A stretch of DNA of 34,261 nucleotides, taken from positions 1-34,261 of the forward strand of contig JBCBTD010000043.1 in the NCBI GenBank assembly GCA_039818825.1. The letters run 5' to 3'. Of the stretch, positions 8,417 through 18,454 are shown piece after piece. Origin of the DNA: JBCBTD01 sp039818825. GTDB lineage: Bacteria > Pseudomonadota > Alphaproteobacteria > Geminicoccales > Geminicoccaceae. A program made the position numbers and the translations under genes. Each line of letters starts with the position of its first letter. Position 1 is the first letter of the stretch. Under the pieces are notes generated by a model that had not been told where the DNA came from, ran no database searches, and saw only the letters and a list, made by a program, of their open reading frames with translations.

Positions 8417-9294
8417 CAACGCCGCATGCCCATGGCTTGAAGCGTCAGGCGGTTGGCGCCGCCGACGATGCTGACGAGCACGCCCGCGAGGATCGCGGCG
8501 ACGACGAGTGCCGACCAGATCTGCAGGGTCTGACCGAAGTAGGACCCCGAAAGCAGGCGGGCGCCCAGGCCGGCAGACGCACCGGTCGGCAGCTCCGCGA
8601 CGATGGCGCCGACCAGCGCGATCGCCACTGCGACGCGCATGGCCGGGAACAAAAACGGCACGGCCGACGGCCAGCGCAGCTTCCAGAACACCTGCGTCCG
8701 GGTTGCGTCATAGGTGTGCATGAGGTCGAGGTGCATGACCTCGGGCGAGCGCAGCCCCTTCACGACGCCGACGGCGATCGGAAAGAACGCCAGATAGGCA
8801 GCGATGAGGCTTTTGGGCACGAGCCCCGTCAGGCCGACGGCCCCGAGGACCACGACCACCATGGGCGCGATCGCCAGGATCGGGATGGTCTGCGAGGCGA
8901 CGATCCACGGCATCAGGCTCTTGTCGAGGCTGGGCACGTGGACGATGGCGGTGGCGATGGCGATCCCGAAGGCGGTACCGAGCGCGAAGCCGAGAAGCGT
9001 GGCCGAGAGTGTCACCCAGGCGTGGTAGACGAGGCTTCGGCGCGAGGTCGGCGACACCTCCAACACGGTCCGCTGCAACTCGCCCAAGACCTGATGCGGC
9101 GCCGGCAGCACCGGTCGGTCCTGATTGAGGCTGTCGACCACGAGTTGTCCGGCCGTCCACTCGCTGTCGGCGCGCTCGTAAGTGTCAAGCTGGAAGGGAT
9201 GATTCAACCAGAGAGCGCCGGAGTACCAGAGGACCGCGATGGCCAACAGCACGGTGGCCACAGGCATCACGAGATAGGCGATGCGGCCGATCAT
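8416..9294 (-). CDS. ABC importer permease
   Basis: A 292-residue inner-membrane permease of the BPD_transp_1 family. One N-terminal helix (residues about 5-27) is followed by roughly 65 hydrophilic residues, probably periplasmic, before the helical core that starts near AWVTLSATLLGFALGTAFG. The EAA-like cytoplasmic loop is DLMHTYDATRTQVFWKLRWP. It begins 9 bases after the ATPase gene stop and overlaps the next permease gene by one base. It is the heterodimer partner of the 7346-8416 product. The long first periplasmic loop is less usual and may contact the binding protein. Confidence 0.87.
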   Translation of the reverse strand: MIGRIAYLVMPVATVLLAIAVLWYSGALWLNHPFQLDTYERADSEWTAGQLVVDSLNQDRPVLPAPHQVLGELQRTVLEVSPTSRRSLVYHAWVTLSATLLGFALGTAFGIAIATAIVHVPSLDKSLMPWIVASQTIPILAIAPMVVVVLGAVGLTGLVPKSLIAAYLAFFPIAVGVVKGLRSPEVMHLDLMHTYDATRTQVFWKLRWPSAVPFLFPAMRVAVAIALVGAIVAELPTGASAGLGARLLSGSYFGQTLQIWSALVVAAILAGVLVSIVGGANRLTLQAMGMRR

Positions 9295-9303
9295 CCGCCT
9301 TCG

Positions 9304-10140
9304 TCAGGCTTCGTAGGCATGGCTGGCCTCCAGGCCGTCACGGACGCGCCGGGCGATCGCCAGGAACTCGGGCGTCTCGCGTAGGTCCAGGGTGCGCTCG
9401 GCCGGTAGATCGCAGGTGACCACGTCGTGGATGCGCCCCGGTCTGGCGCTCATCACCACCACTCGCGTCGACAGGAACACCGCTTCAGGGATCGAGTGGG
9501 TCACGAACACCACGGTTTTTTTGGTGCGGTGCCAGAGGTCGTGGAGCTGCAGGTTGAGACGGTCGCGGACGATCTCGTCGAGCGCGCCGAACGGCTCGTC
9601 CATGAGCAAGAGGTCGGGATCGAACGACAGCGCCCGGGCGATCGACACCCGCTGCTGCATGCCGCCGGAAAGCTGCCAAGGAAACTTGCGCTCGAATCCG
9701 GTGAGATTGACGAGATCCAGATTGCGCGCGACCCGCTCCTGCCGTTCGGCCGTCGGCAGTCCCATGATTTCCAGGGGCAAGGCGACGTTGGCGGCGACGC
9801 TGCGCCAGGGGTACAAGGCCGGCGACTGGAAGACGTAGCCGTAGGCGCGCGCGCGCCGGGCCTCGGCGGGAGGCACGCCTTCCACCGTCACGACGCCCGC
9901 CGTCGGCTGCTCCAGGTCGGCGATGACCCTGAGCAACGTGGTCTTGCCGCAGCCCGACGGCCCGATCAGCGAGACGAACTCGTGGCGATCGATGGCGAGG
10001 TCGACGTCGAGCAGCGCCCGCACCGGGCCATCCGCCGTCTCGAAGGTCAACGACACGCCGTCGACGCCGATCACCGGGTGTTGGGCCGCGCCGTCATCCG
10101 TCGTTGCGGGTTCCTGGGGTCGGGCGACGGGCGCGTGCAT
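9304..10140 (-). CDS. ABC importer ATPase (nitrate/taurine/pyrimidine type)
   Basis: A 278-residue nucleotide-binding subunit with all catalytic motifs: Walker A GPSGCGKTT, Q-loop YVFQSPALYPW, signature LSGGMQQRVSIARAL, Walker B LLLMDEPFGALDE and switch histidine in VFVTHSIPEA. The sequence belongs to the SsuB/TauB/ThiZ-like group that pairs with NMT1-type binding proteins. ATG 10140 is 9 bases beyond the dihydropyrimidinase stop, and the permease gene follows after 9 bases, so it joins the enzyme and transporter halves of the operon. It powers uptake of the compound bound by the 6306-7301 product. Confidence 0.92.
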   Translation of the reverse strand: MHAPVARPQEPATTDDGAAQHPVIGVDGVSLTFETADGPVRALLDVDLAIDRHEFVSLIGPSGCGKTTLLRVIADLEQPTAGVVTVEGVPPAEARRARAYGYVFQSPALYPWRSVAANVALPLEIMGLPTAERQERVARNLDLVNLTGFERKFPWQLSGGMQQRVSIARALSFDPDLLLMDEPFGALDEIVRDRLNLQLHDLWHRTKKTVVFVTHSIPEAVFLSTRVVVMSARPGRIHDVVTCDLPAERTLDLRETPEFLAIARRVRDGLEASHAYEA

Positions 10141-10149
10141 CGATGTCGA

Positions 10150-11604
10150 TCAGACGCCGGGTGGCATGTTTTCGGGCCGCCGTTCCACCGGCTGTGGCGT
10201 GGTCAGCGCTTTCCACGAGCCATAGGCCTGGATCACCGGCGCGAACGGCTCGCGCTCGACGAACGTGCCGTCGCCGGCTTCGGCTTTGATCTCGCCGTCT
10301 GCGAAGGCGACCCGCCCGCGGTTCAGCGTGAACCGCGGCAGCCCTTCCACCTCGACGCCCTCGAAGACGTTGTAGTCGATCGCCGAGACTTGCTTGACCG
10401 CCTGGATCGTCTTGGTCTTCGCCGGATCGAACACGACGATGTCGGCTTCCGCGCCGACCGCGATCGCCCCCTTCTTCGGGTAGAGGTTGAGGATCTTGGC
10501 GATGTTGGTCGACGTGACCGCGACGAACTCTTCCTTGGTGATGCGACCGGTCTTGACGCCGCGGGTCCACAATACGGGCAAGCGGTCCTCGAGGCCTCCG
10601 GTGCCGTTCGGGATCTTGGTGAAGTCGCCGAGCCCGGAGCGCTTTTGTTCGGTGGTGAACGCACAGTGGTCGGTGGCGACGACCTGTAACGTCCCACCGG
10701 TGAGCCCCGCCCAGAGACTGTCCTGGTTGACCTTGTCGCGGAAGGGCGGGCTCATCACCCGCCGTGCCGAGTGGTCCCAATCGGGATGGAAGTACTCGCT
10801 CTCGTCCAGAGTCAGGTGTTGGACCAGGGGTTCGCCGTAGACCCGCTTGCCGAGCGCCCGGGCGCGCCTGATCGCTTCGTGCGCACCTTCGCAGCTGACG
10901 TGGACGACGTAGAGCGGCACACCGGCGGCATCGGCGATCATGACCGCGCGGTTCACCGCCTCGGCCTCGACTTCAGGTGGCCGCGAGAAGGCATGGCCCT
11001 CGGGGCCGTTGGTGCCAAGCGCCATGTACTTGGCCTGCAGTCGGGCGACCACGTCGCCGTTCTCGGCGTGAACCAGGGGCAGGGCGCCGATCTCGGCGCA
11101 GCGCAGGAACGACTGATAGAGCTCGTCGTCGTTCACCATCAAGGCGCCCTTGTACGCCATGAAGTGCTTGAAGCTGTTGATCCCCCGCTTGGTGACCTCG
11201 GCCATCTCGTCCCACACCTGCTCCGACCACCAGGTCACGGCCATGTGGAAGCCGTAGTCGGTGACCGCGTCGCCGGCCTTCTGGTGCCATGCGCTCAGCG
11301 CCTCCAGGGGCGACTGGCCGGGGGCCGGCAGACAGAAATCGACGACCATGGTCGTTCCGCCGGCCAAGGCGGCGCGGGTGCCCGAAAAGAAGTCATCCGC
11401 CGAATGGGTGCCCATGAAGGGCATCTCCAGATGGACGTGCGGGTCGATGCCGCCGGGCATCACGTAGCAGCCCGCGGCATCCAGGGTCTGGTCACCGGAG
11501 AGGTTCGGGCCGATCGCCGCGATGGTCTCGCCCTCGATCAGGACGTCGGCGTCGAACGAGTAGTCGGCGGTGACGATCGTGCCGCCTTTGATGACGATCG
11601 ACAT
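10150..11604 (-). CDS. dht: Dihydropyrimidinase (D-hydantoinase)
   Basis: A 484-residue cyclic amidohydrolase that opens dihydrouracil or dihydrothymine to the N-carbamoyl-beta-amino acid, the second step of reductive pyrimidine breakdown. The binuclear metal site is complete: His56 and His58 in DPHVHLEMPF, the carbamylated Lys152 in FMAYKGALM, His179 in VHAENGD, a further histidine in VVHVSCEGAHE, and Asp in ATDHCAFTT. Length is normal for the family. The start is ATG 11604 behind GAGGAGG. It lies 17 bases after the carbamoyl-amidohydrolase gene and 9 bases before the transporter ATPase. Neighbouring PreT, PreA and an M20 amidohydrolase make dihydropyrimidinase a better name than generic hydantoinase. 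Confidence 0.93.
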   Translation of the reverse strand: MSIVIKGGTIVTADYSFDADVLIEGETIAAIGPNLSGDQTLDAAGCYVMPGGIDPHVHLEMPFMGTHSADDFFSGTRAALAGGTTMVVDFCLPAPGQSPLEALSAWHQKAGDAVTDYGFHMAVTWWSEQVWDEMAEVTKRGINSFKHFMAYKGALMVNDDELYQSFLRCAEIGALPLVHAENGDVVARLQAKYMALGTNGPEGHAFSRPPEVEAEAVNRAVMIADAAGVPLYVVHVSCEGAHEAIRRARALGKRVYGEPLVQHLTLDESEYFHPDWDHSARRVMSPPFRDKVNQDSLWAGLTGGTLQVVATDHCAFTTEQKRSGLGDFTKIPNGTGGLEDRLPVLWTRGVKTGRITKEEFVAVTSTNIAKILNLYPKKGAIAVGAEADIVVFDPAKTKTIQAVKQVSAIDYNVFEGVEVEGLPRFTLNRGRVAFADGEIKAEAGDGTFVEREPFAPVIQAYGSWKALTTPQPVERRPENMPPGV

Positions 11605-11621
11605 GGCGTTCCGGCCTCCTC

Positions 11622-12869
11622 TCAGCTGACGATCTCGGCGGTCTCGACGACGGCGTGGAACAGCACGTTGGCGCCGGCGCTCGCCCAGTCCTTGGTGATC
11701 TCCTCGGCTTCGTTGTGCGAGAGGCCGTCGACGCAGGGGCACATCACCATGGCGGTGGGCGCCACCCGGCTCACCCAGCAAGCATCGTGCCCAGCGCCGG
11801 AGACGATGTTGCGATGGCTGTAGCCGAGCCGCTCGGCGGCACTTCGCACCGCACCGACGCAGCCTTCGTCGAAGGTCACGGGATCGAACGCCCCGACCTC
11901 CTCCACCTCGAAGCCGAGGCCGATCTCGTCCGCCAGCTTTTTGCCCTCGAGGCGCAGCGCCTGTTCCATCGCGTCGATCACCGCTTTCTCGGGATGGCGG
12001 AAGTCGACGACGAACACCGCCTTGCCGGGGATGATGTTGCGCGAATTGGGGTACACGTTGAGCATGCCGACGGCACCGACGGCGTTGGGCGGATAGCGCC
12101 AAGCGATGTCCTGGACCCGGTCGATGATGCGGGCGGCGCCGAGCCCGGCGTTGACGCGCATCTTCATCGGCGTCGACCCGGTGTGGCTCTCCCGTCCGGT
12201 CAAGGTCACTTGCAGCCAGCGGAGGCCTTGGCCGTGGGTCACGACACCGATGTCGACGCTCTCCTGCTCCAGGATCGGCCCCTGCTCGATGTGCAGCTCG
12301 AAAAGCGCCTTCAAGGGGTGTCGACCGACCGGCTCGTCGCCCTTGTAGCCGATCCGCTCCAGCTCCTCCCCGACCGTCTTGCCCTCCTGGTCGGCGCGGG
12401 CGTAGGCCCAGTCCAGGCTGTGCACCCCGGCGAAGACGCCCGACGCCAGCATCGCCGGCGCGAACCGTGTGCCCTCCTCGTTGGTCCAGTTGACCACCTC
12501 GATCGGGTGCCGGGTACGGATGCCCTGGTCGTTCAGCGTGCGGATGATCTCGAGCCCACCCAGGACGCCGAGCACGCCGTCGTACTTGCCGCCGGTCGGC
12601 TGGGTGTCCAGGTGCGAGCCGACCACGACCGGTGGCAGGCTCGGGTCCGTGCCCTCGCGCCGGGCGAACATGGTGCCCATCTGGTCGACGCTGATCGTCA
12701 AACCGGCAGCGTCGCACCAGCGCCGGAACAGCTCGCGGCCCTGGAGGTCGACGTCGGTCAGGGTCTGACGGTTGTTGCCGCCGGCGACGCCAGGGCCGAT
12801 CGCGGCCATCTCCATGATCGCCGCCCACAGGCGGTCGCCGTCGATCCTGGCGTTGGGCGTCAGGGTCAT
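11622..12869 (-). CDS. N-carbamoyl-beta-alanine amidohydrolase (M20, hydantoinase/carbamoylase family)
   Basis: A 415-residue M20-family amidohydrolase that would hydrolyse N-carbamoyl-beta-alanine (or the beta-aminoisobutyrate analogue) to the beta-amino acid, CO2 and ammonia. The bimetal ligands are visible in order: VVGSHLDTQPTGGKYDG, NWTNEEGTRFAPAM, FELHIEQGP, and LSHNEAE near the C-terminus. RESHTGSTPM and NVYPNSRNIIPG are typical of the beta-ureidopropionase/L-carbamoylase group. The start is ATG 12869 with GAGGGAGG upstream. It is 16 bases after the aminotransferase gene. Among family members, allantoate and L-carbamoylase activities also occur; the pathway context favours beta-ureidopropionase. 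Confidence 0.9.
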   Translation of the reverse strand: MTLTPNARIDGDRLWAAIMEMAAIGPGVAGGNNRQTLTDVDLQGRELFRRWCDAAGLTISVDQMGTMFARREGTDPSLPPVVVGSHLDTQPTGGKYDGVLGVLGGLEIIRTLNDQGIRTRHPIEVVNWTNEEGTRFAPAMLASGVFAGVHSLDWAYARADQEGKTVGEELERIGYKGDEPVGRHPLKALFELHIEQGPILEQESVDIGVVTHGQGLRWLQVTLTGRESHTGSTPMKMRVNAGLGAARIIDRVQDIAWRYPPNAVGAVGMLNVYPNSRNIIPGKAVFVVDFRHPEKAVIDAMEQALRLEGKKLADEIGLGFEVEEVGAFDPVTFDEGCVGAVRSAAERLGYSHRNIVSGAGHDACWVSRVAPTAMVMCPCVDGLSHNEAEEITKDWASAGANVLFHAVVETAEIVS

Positions 12870-12885
12870 GGTGCCTCCCTCGGCG

Positions 12886-14208
<1,323 letters not shown>

Positions 14209-14242
14209 GAGCTGTCTCCCTGCCGACCCTGGACCGACCTTG

Positions 14243-15550
14243 CTACTCCGCGGCGGCCTTCACCGCCATCGGGTTGTTGGGGTGCGAGGTCCAGTCGGCA
14301 TGATGCGACGGGATCGGCTGCTTGGTGCGCGGATCGACGCCGCGGATCGGCTCCATCGTGATGCAGTTGTCGACCGGACAGACGTTGACGCAGAGATTGC
14401 AGCCGACGCACTCCTCGTCGATCACCTCGAAATGCCGGAGCCCGTCCTTCATCGCGGTGATCGCCTGGTGCGAGGTGTCCTCGCAAGCGATGTGGCACCG
14501 CCCGCACTTGATGCAGGAGTCCTGGTCGATCCGCGCCTTGGTGACGTAGTTCAGGTTCAGATACTGCCAGTCGGTGACGTTCGGCACGGCCCGGCCGACG
14601 AACGCCTCGAGGCTCGGGTGGCCCTTCTCGTCCATCCAGTCGCCGAGCCCGCTGATCATCTCCTCGACGATCTTGAAGCCATAGGTCATCGCTGCGGTGC
14701 AGACCTGCACCGAGCCCGATCCGAGCGCCATGAACTCGGCGGCGTCGCGCCAGGTGGTGATCCCACCGATGCCGGAAATCGGCAGGCCGCGGGTCTCCGG
14801 ATCGCGGGCGATCTCGGCGACCATGTTGAGAGCGATCGGCTTCACCGCCGGCCCGCAATAGCCGCCATGGCTGCCCTTGCCGTCGATGGTCGGTTCAGGC
14901 GCGAAGCTGTCGAGATCGACCGCCGTGATCGAGGACACGGTGTTGATCAGGGACACCCCGTCGGCGCCGCCGGCCTTGGCGGCGCGCGCGGGATAGCGGA
15001 CGTCGGTGATGTTCGGCGTCAACTTGACGATCACCGGCATCCGGCTGTGCTGCTTGCACCAGCGGGTGACCATCTCGATGTATTCGGGCACCTGACCGAC
15101 CGCCGAGCCCATGCCGCGCTCGCTCATGCCGTGCGGGCAGCCGAAGTTCAGCTCGATGCCGTCGGCTTCGGTGTCTTCGACCCGTTTCAGGATCGACTTC
15201 CACGAGTCTTCGGTGCAGGGCACCATCAGCGACACCACCATGGCGCGGTCGGGCCAGGCGCGCTTGGTCGCCTTGATCTCCTGCAGATTCACGTCCAGCG
15301 ACCGGTCGGTGATCAGCTCGATGTTGTTGAAACCCAACAGCCGCCGGTCCGGTCCCCAGACGGCGCCGTAGCGCGGGCCGTTGACGTTGACGATCGGCGG
15401 GTCCTCGCCGAGCGTCTTCCAGACCACACCGCCCCAGCCGGCACGGAACGCGCGCTCGACGTTGTACTGCTTGTCGGTTGGTGGGGCCGAGGCCAGCCAA
15501 AACGGGTTCGGCGAGCGGATGCCGGCGAAAGTGCAGCGGAGATCGGCCAT
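14243..15550 (-). CDS. preA: Dihydropyrimidine dehydrogenase subunit PreA
   Basis: A 435-residue catalytic subunit of bacterial dihydropyrimidine dehydrogenase: an FMN TIM-barrel domain (residues about 1-325) similar to dihydroorotate dehydrogenase, then two [4Fe-4S] motifs, CIKCGRCHIACEDTSHQA and CVGCNLCVNVCPVDNC. FMN-domain signatures include GWGGVVWKTLGED, ELNFGCPHGMSERGMG, PVIVKLTPNITD and PISGIGGITTW. With PreT it reduces uracil or thymine to the 5,6-dihydro form. Where mammalian DPD has its catalytic cysteine, this protein reads SAVGQ; from memory E. coli PreA also lacks that cysteine. The start is ATG 15550 with GGGAG 7 bases upstream; an upstream extension of the frame has no such signal. 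It follows preT by 14 bases. Confidence 0.95.
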   Translation of the reverse strand: MADLRCTFAGIRSPNPFWLASAPPTDKQYNVERAFRAGWGGVVWKTLGEDPPIVNVNGPRYGAVWGPDRRLLGFNNIELITDRSLDVNLQEIKATKRAWPDRAMVVSLMVPCTEDSWKSILKRVEDTEADGIELNFGCPHGMSERGMGSAVGQVPEYIEMVTRWCKQHSRMPVIVKLTPNITDVRYPARAAKAGGADGVSLINTVSSITAVDLDSFAPEPTIDGKGSHGGYCGPAVKPIALNMVAEIARDPETRGLPISGIGGITTWRDAAEFMALGSGSVQVCTAAMTYGFKIVEEMISGLGDWMDEKGHPSLEAFVGRAVPNVTDWQYLNLNYVTKARIDQDSCIKCGRCHIACEDTSHQAITAMKDGLRHFEVIDEECVGCNLCVNVCPVDNCITMEPIRGVDPRTKQPIPSHHADWTSHPNNPMAVKAAAE

Positions 15551-15564
15551 GGTGGGCTCCCGCG

Positions 15565-16926
15565 TCAGCTCGTGAGAGCGGTGTGGATGGAGGCGGCGGC
15601 GAGCTTGCCGTCCTCGACGGCGACGACGGTCAGATCTTCGCCGCCGGCAACGCAATCGCCGCCGGCCCAAATCCCCGCGACGCTGGTCCGCCGCTCGGCG
15701 TCGACGGCGATCCGGCCGGCGTCCAAGCGGAGCCCGGTGCCGTCGCCCTCGAGCGGCGCCGGCAGAAAGCTCTGGCCGATCGCCCGGAACACCACGTCCG
15801 CATCGAGCGTGTAGGTGTCGCCGGTGCCGACCAGCTTGCCGTCGACGGTCTCTGTCCGCTCGAATTCGACGCCGACCGCGTGACCGCCTTCACCGAGGAT
15901 GCGCCTGGGCATGGCATCGGTTTTGATCCTGACGCCGCGGGTCTGGGCGTGGTCACGCTCCTTGGCGCTGGCCCCCATCCGCTCGGGTCCACGGCGATAG
16001 GCGATCGTGACGTCCTCGGCGCCCAAGAGCTTCGACTGCACGGCCACGTCGATGGCCGTCATGCCGCCGCCTATCACGACGACCCGCCGGCCGACCGCTA
16101 GGCTGGCGAGGTTCGTCGCCTGGCGCAGCTCGGCGATGAAATCGACCGCGTCGACGACGCCCGCGAGATCGTCGCCTTCGCAGGCGAGAGCGTTCACCCC
16201 GCCGAGTCCGATGCCGAGGAACACCGCGTCGTGGTCTCGCCGCAGCTCGGCCAGGGAGGTGTCGCCGCCGAGCCGTTTGCCGTTGATCAGCTCGATGCCA
16301 CCGATGGCGAGCACGAAGTCGACCTCTTTCTGGGCGAAGCCGTCGACCGTCTTGTAGGCGGCGATGCCGTACTCGTTGAGGCCACCCGGCTTCGGCCGGG
16401 CATCGTACAGGCGCACCTCGTGGCCGAGGCGGGCGAGGCCGTGGGCGCAGGCCAGACCGGCTGGCCCGGCACCGACCACGGCGACCCGCTTGCCGGTCGG
16501 CGTGCCGCGCTCGAACGGGTGGTCTTCGCTCGTCATGTAGTGGTCAGTGGCGTAGCGCTGCAGCAGGCCGATCTGCACCGGCTTGTCCTCGGCGAGGTTG
16601 CGCACGCACGCCTCCTCGCACAGCGTCTCGGTCGGACAGACCCGGGCACACATGCCGCCGAGGATGTTCTCGGCGAAGATCGTCCGCGCGGCGCCATCAG
16701 GGTTCTTGGTCGAGATCTGTCGAATGAAGAGCGGGATGTCGATCGAGGTCGGACAGGCCGTCGTGCAGGGCGCGTCGTAGCAGAAATAACAGCGATCGGC
16801 CTCGACCAGCGCCTCGTGTGGGTCCAGGGGCGGATGCACGTCGTCGAAGTTGCGGGCGTACGCGTCGCCGCTCAGGCGGCCGCTCGCCACGTCGACGGAC
16901 GCCGGTCGCCCACGCACCTCGTCCAT
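15565..16926 (-). CDS. preT: Dihydropyrimidine dehydrogenase subunit PreT
   Basis: A 453-residue NAD(P)H-oxidising partner of PreA, similar to the small subunit of glutamate synthase. The N-terminal Fe-S region has CYFCYDAPCTTACPTSIDIP and GGMCARVCPTETLCEEAC. A first Rossmann motif for FAD follows (VAVVGAGPAGLACAHGLARL), then one for the pyridine nucleotide (VVVIGGGMTAIDVA). The C-terminal SVAGIWAGGDCVAGG is the usual flavoprotein ending. It passes electrons from the nicotinamide cofactor to PreA. The start is ATG 16926 with GAGG-type pairing just upstream; TTG 16974 would add 16 residues without support. It is the first gene of the operon, preceded by about 180 bases containing an inverted repeat. 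Confidence 0.94.
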   Translation of the reverse strand: MDEVRGRPASVDVASGRLSGDAYARNFDDVHPPLDPHEALVEADRCYFCYDAPCTTACPTSIDIPLFIRQISTKNPDGAARTIFAENILGGMCARVCPTETLCEEACVRNLAEDKPVQIGLLQRYATDHYMTSEDHPFERGTPTGKRVAVVGAGPAGLACAHGLARLGHEVRLYDARPKPGGLNEYGIAAYKTVDGFAQKEVDFVLAIGGIELINGKRLGGDTSLAELRRDHDAVFLGIGLGGVNALACEGDDLAGVVDAVDFIAELRQATNLASLAVGRRVVVIGGGMTAIDVAVQSKLLGAEDVTIAYRRGPERMGASAKERDHAQTRGVRIKTDAMPRRILGEGGHAVGVEFERTETVDGKLVGTGDTYTLDADVVFRAIGQSFLPAPLEGDGTGLRLDAGRIAVDAERRTSVAGIWAGGDCVAGGEDLTVVAVEDGKLAAASIHTALTS

Positions 16927-17014
16927 CCGCCCCTCACTCCAGGTCGTGGTTCCCGAAAGGCAGCGTTCTCCCAAACGCCATGCCGTACCGCTAACAGCAT
17001 TTCCACGCGGCGGT

Positions 17015-17051
17015 CAAAGTGTTCGAGTTTGACTAGTTCGAGGGCACTTTG
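17015..17051. promoter_or_regulatory. Inverted and direct repeat upstream of preT, possible operator
   Basis: In the 178-base gap before preT, CAAAGTG (17015-17021) is mirrored by CACTTTG (17045-17051). Between and touching these arms, GTTCGAG occurs twice in the same orientation, at 17021 and 17036, 15 bases apart. The site lies 90-125 bases upstream of the preT start, a sensible place for a regulator of the pyrimidine operon. A minus-strand TTGACC at 17012-17017 could be a -35 box, but I found no good -10 element at normal spacing. The structure is seen directly; the regulatory role is inferred. Confidence 0.35.
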
Positions 17052-17104
17052 CGCGTCTGCGGAGCAGTGCCGCGCCACCCTTTGGCGGCGCGGCAACCCT
17101 GTGT

Positions 17105-17431
17105 TCAACTCTTCAACGCGCTGAAGAAACCGGTCGGTGTCATCAACTGGTTGACCTGGCTGACCAAGTAGCCCGCTTCGGCGCTTTTCTGCAGGTAGGT
17201 CTGCCAGTCGGCATCGGCGAGCATGGCGGCGCGTTTGGCGGCCCGATCCGCGGCGTCGGCGTAAGCCCAGACGTGGACGTAGCTGTTCACCACGCCGGTT
17301 TCGGTGATGGCGTAGAACACCGGTTCGCCGAGATGGCGGCGCTGCGGCGCCCAACCGTAGCGTTCGTATAGCTCCAGATGCGGCTTCAGCGTGCCGGGCC
17401 GGCAAACGTAAGTGCGGTGGTCGTAGAGCAT
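17105..17431 (-). CDS. NIPSNAP family protein
   Basis: A 108-residue protein with the NIPSNAP ferredoxin-like fold pattern. It starts with LYDHRTYVCRPGTLKPHLEL, has YGWAPQRRHLGEPVFYAIT centrally, and VNSYVHVWAYADAADRAAKR in the second half. Family members are small alpha-beta barrel proteins of uncertain biochemical role, often beside catabolic genes. The start is ATG 17431 with GGGAGG just upstream. It is transcribed in the same direction as the pyrimidine operon but is separated from preT by 178 bases containing the repeat described at 17015, so it is probably a separate unit. It is divergent from the lactate dehydrogenase gene. Confidence 0.82.
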   Translation of the reverse strand: MLYDHRTYVCRPGTLKPHLELYERYGWAPQRRHLGEPVFYAITETGVVNSYVHVWAYADAADRAAKRAAMLADADWQTYLQKSAEAGYLVSQVNQLMTPTGFFSALKS

Positions 17432-17530
17432 GGGGTCCTCCCGGTTGCGACATCTCGCCCCTACCCGGTTCTGCGCGCGACCGCGAGAGCTGGGCGTAGC
17501 GTGCTCCGCAATGGAGCCTAGGGGAGAGCC

Positions 17531-18454
17531 ATGAAGATCGGCATCATCGGAGCCGGTGCCGTGGGCAGCGCCGCAGCCTACGCCTGCGTGCTGACCCGCG
17601 CGGCCCACGACATCGTCCTGATCGACCACGACCCCGCGCGGGCGCACGCCGAGGCCCAGGACGTGCTGCACGCGACGCCGTTCGCCGGCGGCGCCAGGGT
17701 CCGGGCGGGCAGCTACGATGACTTGGGCGGCGTCACGGCCGTGGTCATCGCCGCGGGCGTTGCCCAGCGTCCGGGCGAGAGTCGCCTGGAGCTGCTCGGC
17801 CGGAACGAGGCGGTGTTCAAGGCGATCATCGAACCGGCCTTGGCGGCGGCGCCCGACGCCCTCCTCATCGTCGCCACCAACCCGGTCGACATCATGACGG
17901 AGGTCGCGACCCGCCTTTCCGGCCTGCCGCCGTCGCGGGTGATCGGCACGGGCACCATCCTCGACACGGCCCGGTTCAGGGCCCTCTTGGCCCGGCATCT
18001 TCAGGTGTCGCCCGAGTCGGTCCACGCCTACGTGCTCGGCGAGCACGGCGACAGCGAGGTCTTGTGCTGGTCGGTAGCGACGATCGGCACGATCCCGATC
18101 GAGGTCTACGCCAAGGCGGTCGACCGACCGCTGGGCGAGGAGGCCCGCGCCGCGATCGATCACGCGGTACGTCATGCCGCCCAGAAGATCATCACCGGCA
18201 AGGGCTACACCAACTACGGCATCGGCGGCGGCGTCTCGCGGCTGGTCCGCGCGATCGACGACGACGAGCACCTGTTGATGAGCGTCTCGATGCTCACCGA
18301 GCGGGTCGAGGGGCGCGGACCACTCGCTCTGTCGCTGCCCCGGGTCGTCGGTCGAGCCGGGATCGTCGAGACCGTGCTGCCCGACCTCGCGCCCCACGAA
18401 CACGCCGAACTCGGCCACAGCGCCGACGTGCTGCTCCGGGCTGCGGGACGGTAG
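17531..18454 (+). CDS. ldh: L-lactate dehydrogenase
   Basis: A 307-residue LDH/MDH superfamily protein. The NAD motif is at the extreme N-terminus (KIGIIGAGAVGSAAAYAC). The substrate-specificity loop reads AGVAQRPGESRLELL, with Gln at the position where malate dehydrogenases carry Arg, followed by the conserved Arg of the RPGESR segment. ATNPVDIMTEVA supplies the next conserved block, and the catalytic His is in LGEHGDSEV. This supports pyruvate/L-lactate interconversion with NAD(H). The start is ATG 17531 after GGGGAGAG. It is divergent from the NIPSNAP gene with a 99-base gap. Confidence 0.88.
   Translation: MKIGIIGAGAVGSAAAYACVLTRAAHDIVLIDHDPARAHAEAQDVLHATPFAGGARVRAGSYDDLGGVTAVVIAAGVAQRPGESRLELLGRNEAVFKAIIEPALAAAPDALLIVATNPVDIMTEVATRLSGLPPSRVIGTGTILDTARFRALLARHLQVSPESVHAYVLGEHGDSEVLCWSVATIGTIPIEVYAKAVDRPLGEEARAAIDHAVRHAAQKIITGKGYTNYGIGGGVSRLVRAIDDDEHLLMSVSMLTERVEGRGPLALSLPRVVGRAGIVETVLPDLAPHEHAELGHSADVLLRAAGR

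Noticed and set aside
11605..12828. Upstream extension of the dihydropyrimidinase frame through the carbamoyl-amidohydrolase gene
   Set aside because: It is an arginine-rich shadow of the M20 gene; the dihydropyrimidinase has a strong ribosome binding site at ATG 11604.
16989..17017. Sigma70-like promoter for preT (TTGACC as -35 box)
   Set aside because: At 16-18 base spacing only GTTAGC, TTAGCG or TAGCGG are available as -10 boxes, too poor to call.
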